A stretch of 64,000 nt of DNA, from contig NTHE01000033.1 of the NCBI GenBank assembly GCA_002551355.1, forward strand, positions 25,145-89,144, in the 5' to 3' direction. Position numbers and translations under genes: made by a program. This document shows, piece after piece, positions 59,874 through 64,000 of the stretch; position 1 is the stretch's first letter; every line of letters begins with the position of its first letter. The notes below the pieces were generated by a model, which worked only from the letters and a program-made list of their open reading frames with translations, was not told the origin of the DNA and ran no database searches. This DNA is from Streptomyces sp. man185. GTDB lineage: Bacteria > Actinomycetota > Actinomycetes > Streptomycetales > Streptomycetaceae.

Positions 59874-60277
59874 CCGGACTGCCCGCCGTGGCGGGGCGGG
59901 CTGGTCAGGTGGGCTCCGATCCGCACGACCATGTCCCGCATCCGGGCTCCGACGAGTCCGGCGTCGACGGTCTCGCCGGCCAGGACCGCGAGATACGCGC
60001 CGGTGCCGGCCGCCATCAGGTAGAAGAAGCCGCCCGTCACCTCGATGACCACGAGCTTCATCAGGCCGTCGCTGTACGGGATCTCGGTGGCGACCGCGGC
60101 GGCCAGGCTCTGCAGTCCGGCGCAGGCCGCCGCGAGCCGGTCGGCCACGTCGGGGTCGCCGCCGTGCATCGCGATGCGCAGGCCGTCCGACGAGAGCACC
60201 ACGATCTGATGGATGCTGGGAACGTCTTCGGCCAGCTCCTTGAGCATCCAGTCCATGTTTCCCCGCTGCTGGATCAC
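59870..60277 (-). CDS. cvnB: Conservon protein CvnB (Roadblock/LC7 domain)
   Basis: 135 residues with a Roadblock/LC7 fold (WMLKELAEDVPSIHQIVVLSSDGLRIAM; LAAACAGLQSLAAAV). Such domains act as dimerising GTPase-activating partners. The GTG at 60277 (VIQQRGN) has GGGAGA at good distance and overlaps the cvnA stop as GTGA. Confidence 0.94.
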   Translation of the reverse strand: MIQQRGNMDWMLKELAEDVPSIHQIVVLSSDGLRIAMHGGDPDVADRLAAACAGLQSLAAAVATEIPYSDGLMKLVVIEVTGGFFYLMAAGTGAYLAVLAGETVDAGLVGARMRDMVVRIGAHLTSPPRHGGQSG

Positions 60278-61914
60278 TTCAGATCTCCCTTGTCCCACGC
60301 GTCATCGGAGTCTTCGCCGTGCTTTCGTTCCTGCGGTACGCCGTTGACGGCCTTGGTGAAGGCCTCCAGCCAGAGGCCGGGGGGCTTCTCCTCGCCGCGT
60401 CCGCCGTCCGTGGACTCGCCCGGTCCGGGCTGGAACCCGTTGGCCGGGGCCGGGGGCGGCGGGGGCTGCTGCGGGAGGTTGTGCGAGCCGAGCGGGGCGC
60501 GGCCCCGGCTGCGGCGCTGCGGCAGCCCGTTCTCGGTCCACTCGGTGACCACGGGAACGTCGTCCTCCATGGCGGCCGCGGGAGCGGCCGGGCGCGAGGT
60601 GGCCGCGGGGGCTCCGGTGGGGACCGGTGCGGCCACGGACGGCACGGGGCCGGTGGCGGCGGGCTTGGGCTTGCGCTTGCCGGGCGGCGGCACCACGTGC
60701 TGGAGCTGCGACATGTCCAGGGAGCTGGTGGGCCGCGAGGTGGCGCCGATGCCGTGGGCGATGCCCGGGGCGGGCCCGGTCGTGATCATGTCGCGCGGCA
60801 CGATGAGGACGGCGCGGACGCCGCCGTACGCCGACTGACGCAGCGACACCTGGAGCTGGTACATCCGGGAGAGCCGGCCGACGACGGCCATGCCGAGGCG
60901 CGGGGACTCGCCGAGGTCGTTCATGTTGATGCCGGCCTGGGCCTGGGCGAGCATGTTCTCGGCGCGGGCGCGGGCCTCCTCGCTGAGGCTGACGCCGCCG
61001 TCCTCGATCTCGATGGCGATGCCGGTCTGCACCTCGACCGCGGTGACGTGCACCCGGGTCTGGGGCGGCGAGTAGCGGGTCGCGTTGTCGAGGAGTTCGG
61101 CGCAGGCGTGGATGAGCGGTTCGACCGAGGTGCCGACGATGGCGACCTTGGCGATCGAGTGCAGATCGACGCGCTGGTACTCCAGGATGCGGGACATCGC
61201 TCCGCGCAGCACGCTGAACAGCGGTACGGGCTTGGGCCACTGGCGGCTGGGGCGGGCGCCGCCGAGGACGGCGATGGAGTCGGCGAGCCGGCCGATCAGT
61301 GCGGTGCCGTGGTCGATGCGCAGCAGGTCGTCGAAGACCTCGGGGTTGCGCCCGTAGTGGTCCTCCATCTCCCGGAGTTCACTGGCCTGGCGGTGCACGA
61401 TCGCCTGGACGCGGCGGGCGACGCTGACGAAGGCGCGCTGGGCGGAGTCACGCCGCGCCTCCTCGTTGTCGATGACTTCGAGGACCTGGTGGATCTGCTC
61501 GCGCAGCGCCCCCGGCAGGTGGCGGTTGGCGACGTCCGCGTCAACGATGTCGCGCATCACCTCTTCGGGCGAATTGCCCACGCGCAGCCGCCGGATGGCG
61601 GCGGGCATGACCTCCTTGGTGAGCCGTACCGTCTCGGCGTCGTGCGAGAGGATGCGGTGTTCCAGATAGGCGATGCGCTGTTCGTACTCGGCGCGCTGGA
61701 CGCGCATGGCGTGTCGGCGGCGGTGGAGCGCCACCGTGAGTACGGCGACCACGAGCGTGGTGATCGCGCCGCACACGGCGACTGGTATCCGCGCGGCCGG
61801 TGCGACCAGGGCCGATCCGGCGGCGGTCGCGCCGAGGAGCAGGGCCACGGGCAGCAGGACTACGCGGACGACGGGAATTTCTCTGTCGGTCGGCGGTGAT
61901 TCAACACGAACCAT
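60274..61914 (-). CDS. cvnA: Conservon sensor histidine-kinase-like protein CvnA
   Basis: 546 residues: two N-terminal membrane helices (VVLLPVALLLGATAAGSALVA and VAVCGAITTLVVAVLTVAL), a helical linker, a kinase-like domain with N-box LIHACAELLDNATRYSPP and a glycine-rich ATP lid (LGMAVVGRLSR), then a Pro-rich tail of about 150 residues (from about 390). The His-box of true kinases is not evident. It heads the cvnABCD operon that resembles a eukaryote-like GTPase switch at the membrane. The ATG at 61914 follows AGAGGG. Confidence 0.93.
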   Translation of the reverse strand: MVRVESPPTDREIPVVRVVLLPVALLLGATAAGSALVAPAARIPVAVCGAITTLVVAVLTVALHRRRHAMRVQRAEYEQRIAYLEHRILSHDAETVRLTKEVMPAAIRRLRVGNSPEEVMRDIVDADVANRHLPGALREQIHQVLEVIDNEEARRDSAQRAFVSVARRVQAIVHRQASELREMEDHYGRNPEVFDDLLRIDHGTALIGRLADSIAVLGGARPSRQWPKPVPLFSVLRGAMSRILEYQRVDLHSIAKVAIVGTSVEPLIHACAELLDNATRYSPPQTRVHVTAVEVQTGIAIEIEDGGVSLSEEARARAENMLAQAQAGINMNDLGESPRLGMAVVGRLSRMYQLQVSLRQSAYGGVRAVLIVPRDMITTGPAPGIAHGIGATSRPTSSLDMSQLQHVVPPPGKRKPKPAATGPVPSVAAPVPTGAPAATSRPAAPAAAMEDDVPVVTEWTENGLPQRRSRGRAPLGSHNLPQQPPPPPAPANGFQPGPGESTDGGRGEEKPPGLWLEAFTKAVNGVPQERKHGEDSDDAWDKGDLK

Positions 61915-62361
61915 CTAAAACCCTCTGGCGGTTGATTCCGGGATGTATGCGCACGGGAGCGGAGACTCAGGAACAAATGCTCGAATTCATCTCAACTCGA
62001 CTTCACTGCGCGTGAGCTTAGCCAGATCAGAACAGTGCTTCGGCATATTCACCCAACCCCCTGCGGAAGCCCGCCGAGAGGAATACACTCGCCAGTTTTT
62101 GCACGCTGCGCTGTGAAGCATGTGCGGGGAGTGAGAGTGGCTGAAAAGCGCCTGTAGCGAGAGCTGATGACCTCGCAAAGCGCTACAACCTTCGCCGGAT
62201 TGCTGCGCTTTGCGGGGTAAATCACCCGCACACCGGCCGGTTTCGCCTCACAGAATCAGACAACGGCACACGTGATCGAATCGGATCGAAAGGTGCAGAT
62301 TCCCGACCGTCGGGCGGGTGACGCGCGAGATCGCCCGCCCGAGGCCCGTCCGCGAGTCTCG
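61915..62361. other. 447-bp region upstream of the conservon
   Basis: No gene seen. Contains the cvn promoter and a relatively AT-rich stretch at 61910-62110, plus the hairpin at 62174-62214 toward the MarR side. The leader of the conservon may be long. Confidence 0.5.
62174..62214 (-). terminator. Candidate terminator of the MarR/FUSC operon
   Basis: CGCAAAGCGC (62174-62183) pairs perfectly with GCGCTTTGCG (62205-62214), with a 21-base loop, about 145 bp beyond the MarR stop. Confidence 0.45.
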
Positions 62362-62868
62362 TCAGCGCCGGGCTCCGCCGAGCCGCCCCTCCAGCTGGAC
62401 GAGCAACTCGCCGAGCCGGGAGCCGAGTTCTTCGCGACTGCTCTCGTCGAGTCCGGCGAGCACCGCGCGTTCGTAGGCGAGCTGCTCGGGAAGCAGCCGG
62501 TCGACCAGGGCCCGGCCCTCGTCGGTGAGACGGACATGGGCGACCCGCCGGTCGCGGTCGTCGCCCCGGCGGTCGACCAGGGCGCGGCCCTGGAGGGTGC
62601 GCAGCCGTTTGGTGACGGCGGCCCCGGAGGAGAAGGTCTCGCGGGCCAGCTCTCCGGGGGTCAGTTCCCGGTCGGTCCGGCGTACGGCGCCGAGGAGGTC
62701 GAATTCGGCGCGGGTGAGTCCGGCGGAGCGCAGCGGGGCGTCCTCGGCCTGCTGGAGGAGGGCGGCGCAGCGGTTGATCCGGCCGATGATCTCCATCGGT
62801 CCGGTGTCGAGCTCGGGGTTGACGGCCTGCCACTGCCGGACCACCGAGGCAACGATGTCGTCGGTCAC
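62362..62868 (-). CDS. MarR-family transcriptional regulator
   Basis: 168 residues. The winged helix reads LTRAEFDLLGAVRRTDRELTPGELARETFSSGAAVTKRLRTLQGRALVDRRGDDRDRRVAHVRLTDEGRALV in the family order (key words ELTPGELA, GAAVTKRL and DDRDRRVAHVRLTDEG). It likely represses the efflux protein encoded immediately upstream, with which it overlaps by four bases (GTGA). The GTG at 62868 is the coupled start. Confidence 0.9.
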   Translation of the reverse strand: MTDDIVASVVRQWQAVNPELDTGPMEIIGRINRCAALLQQAEDAPLRSAGLTRAEFDLLGAVRRTDRELTPGELARETFSSGAAVTKRLRTLQGRALVDRRGDDRDRRVAHVRLTDEGRALVDRLLPEQLAYERAVLAGLDESSREELGSRLGELLVQLEGRLGGARR

Positions 62869-64000
62869 TCCGCTCCGATCGAAGGGGCGCGGACCGTGGG
62901 CCCTCGCCGTTGTGCTGTCGCCGCGAGCGTACGGTGTCCGGCCTGCTCGGCCGCGAGAAGACGCTGCTCGGGCAGGGCACGCTGCCACCATTCGCCCGCC
63001 GCGGTGTCGCCCGCCTCGCGCAGTTCGACGAGGCTCGCGGTGAGCGTCCGGCGGGCCCGGTCCCGTTCGGCGGGCGCGGCCCCGGGGTCGGCGCCGGTCC
63101 GTCTCGCTTCGGCGCGGGCCCGGTGGGTGGCCTCGAGCGCCCTCTCGACCCGGCCCGCCGCCCGCCGGTTGGTGACGAGCGTCGCGGCCAGGAAGCCGGC
63201 GGTGGCGCCGAGGACGGTGTCCAGGACCCGGTCGCCGATCAGCTCCCCGGCCGGGTGGGCTCCGCCGAACTCCAGGACCAGCAGGGCCATCGGGGTCACC
63301 GCGACGGAGCCGAGCCAGTAGTTGCGGGTGATGAGGGCCTCGGCGGCGAAGCTGAAGAAGAGGCAGCAGCAGACGAGGGCGAGCGGACCGGTCCGCGACA
63401 CCGGCAGGACGGCCGCGAAGACGAGCACACCCAGCAGGTTGCCGAGGGTGCGCTGGAGAGCCCGGTTCCACGACAGGGTGATGTTGGCCTGGTAGAGGGA
63501 GGCGGCGGTGACGATCGCCCAGTAGGGGCGGCCGACGCCGAGCGCGGCGCAGAGGTATCCGGCGAGCGCGCAGCCCGCCAGGGTGCGGACGGCGACGGGC
63601 AGCAGCGGCGATCCGGGGCCGAGGCGGCGCAGCAGGGTGCAGCGGGCCGCGCGGCGCCCCTCGGGGGCCCGCAGGGCGGCGCGTTCGGCGTCGATGCCGT
63701 AGAGCTCGTCGGCGGTGCCGGGGGCCGGCGGCGGCGCGGGCACGGCACCCCGGGCCCGGGTCAGGGCGGCCCAGGCGCGCAGCCGTTCCGGATCCGCCGC
63801 CTCGCCTCCGCCCTCGGGGCACGGGGCCGCGAAGGCCGCCTCGGCGTGCACCACGAGGCGCTCCAGCGACCGGCGTACAGGGGTGGGGCGGCCGGAGGCG
63901 AGCAGGCACTGCCAGGCCGCGTGCACGGCGGCGGCCGCCGCGTTGCGGTGACGGGGGCCGGGGTCGGCGGCGCACGCGGCCGCGGCCTCCAGGGCACGGG
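62865..64000 (-). CDS. FUSC-family membrane protein (N-terminus cut by window edge)
   Basis: At least 378 codons are visible and the 5' end lies beyond the right edge, since the open frame continues to base 64000 with coding-like content. Several hydrophobic segments (TLAGCALAGYLCAALGV, WAIVTAASLYQANI, LGVLVFAAVLPV, LALVCCCLFFSFAAEALI) and the phrase NRALQRTLGNLLGVLV match the FUSC/aromatic acid exporter family, which pumps organic acids or drugs. A soluble tail follows (about 240 on). Coupled to a MarR regulator. Confidence 0.85.
   Translation of the reverse strand, partial: RALEAAAACAADPGPRHRNAAAAAVHAAWQCLLASGRPTPVRRSLERLVVHAEAAFAAPCPEGGGEAADPERLRAWAALTRARGAVPAPPPAPGTADELYGIDAERAALRAPEGRRAARCTLLRRLGPGSPLLPVAVRTLAGCALAGYLCAALGVGRPYWAIVTAASLYQANITLSWNRALQRTLGNLLGVLVFAAVLPVSRTGPLALVCCCLFFSFAAEALITRNYWLGSVAVTPMALLVLEFGGAHPAGELIGDRVLDTVLGATAGFLAATLVTNRRAAGRVERALEATHRARAEARRTGADPGAAPAERDRARRTLTASLVELREAGDTAAGEWWQRALPEQRLLAAEQAGHRTLAATAQRRGPTVRAPSIGAE

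Noticed and set aside
1..64000. tRNA, rRNA, transposase and prophage genes
   Set aside because: No tRNA-like arms such as GGTTCGAATCC, no rRNA segments and no recombinase or capsid proteins were found in the sequence.

Overview
The window is high-GC actinobacterial DNA with the gene content and codon use of a Streptomyces chromosome. Supporting signs are GTG starts, four-base ATGA/GTGA overlaps, leaderless-type -10 boxes seven bases before start codons, rare TTA codons, a WhiB-family protein, a conservon with its own P450, a HATPase/XRE/DUF397 trio, a small laccase and a complete mce operon. No rRNA, tRNA, CRISPR array, transposase or prophage was seen. The only mobile-looking element is a MITE-like inverted repeat at 12587-12760.

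Layout. 1-4225: AraC regulator (cut by the left edge), alpha/beta hydrolase, and a short UvrA-like ABC ATPase. 4415-12599: acyl-ACP desaturase, a 1127-residue helical-repeat protein, a WhiB-family protein, a two-domain glyoxalase-fold protein and a SNF2 helicase that ends inside the MITE. 12825-18933: a small laccase diverging from a coupled pair of secreted proteins (ThuA + PQQ-type sugar dehydrogenase; cupredoxin + Ig repeats + DUF1080), probably an extracellular copper-linked sugar-oxidation system. 18950-23278: ABC-2-like membrane protein coupled to a stand-alone LigD-type polymerase, a divergent ATP-dependent DNA ligase, and PPK2. 23443-24884: lipoprotein and an anti-sigma-type ATPase.

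24919-38390 is one long minus-strand locus: mkl, two yrbE permeases, mceA-F, four Mce-associated proteins and, 17 bp further on, a lytic transglycosylase with a TTA codon. It should form a lipid importer plus a wall-remodelling enzyme. 38968-46694 holds three secreted proteins of unknown function, a PucR regulator, a small protein, and an SCP2/acyl-CoA dehydrogenase pair behind paired TTACT-N4-AGTAA operators. These may act on lipid delivered by the Mce system, but this is inference.

46695-55591: a 58-residue leaderless small protein, an ATP-grasp enzyme, an MFS exporter with a C-terminal helical extension, a YchJ protein, a TTA-containing membrane protein, a DUF574 methyltransferase, and the DUF397/XRE/HATPase cluster with a strong palindrome between the divergent genes. 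55682-64000: GH4 glycosidase, a conservon (cvnABCD + P450 lacking the EXXR motif), and a MarR regulator coupled to a FUSC-type membrane protein cut by the right edge. Many gene ends are marked by long perfect hairpins, listed individually.
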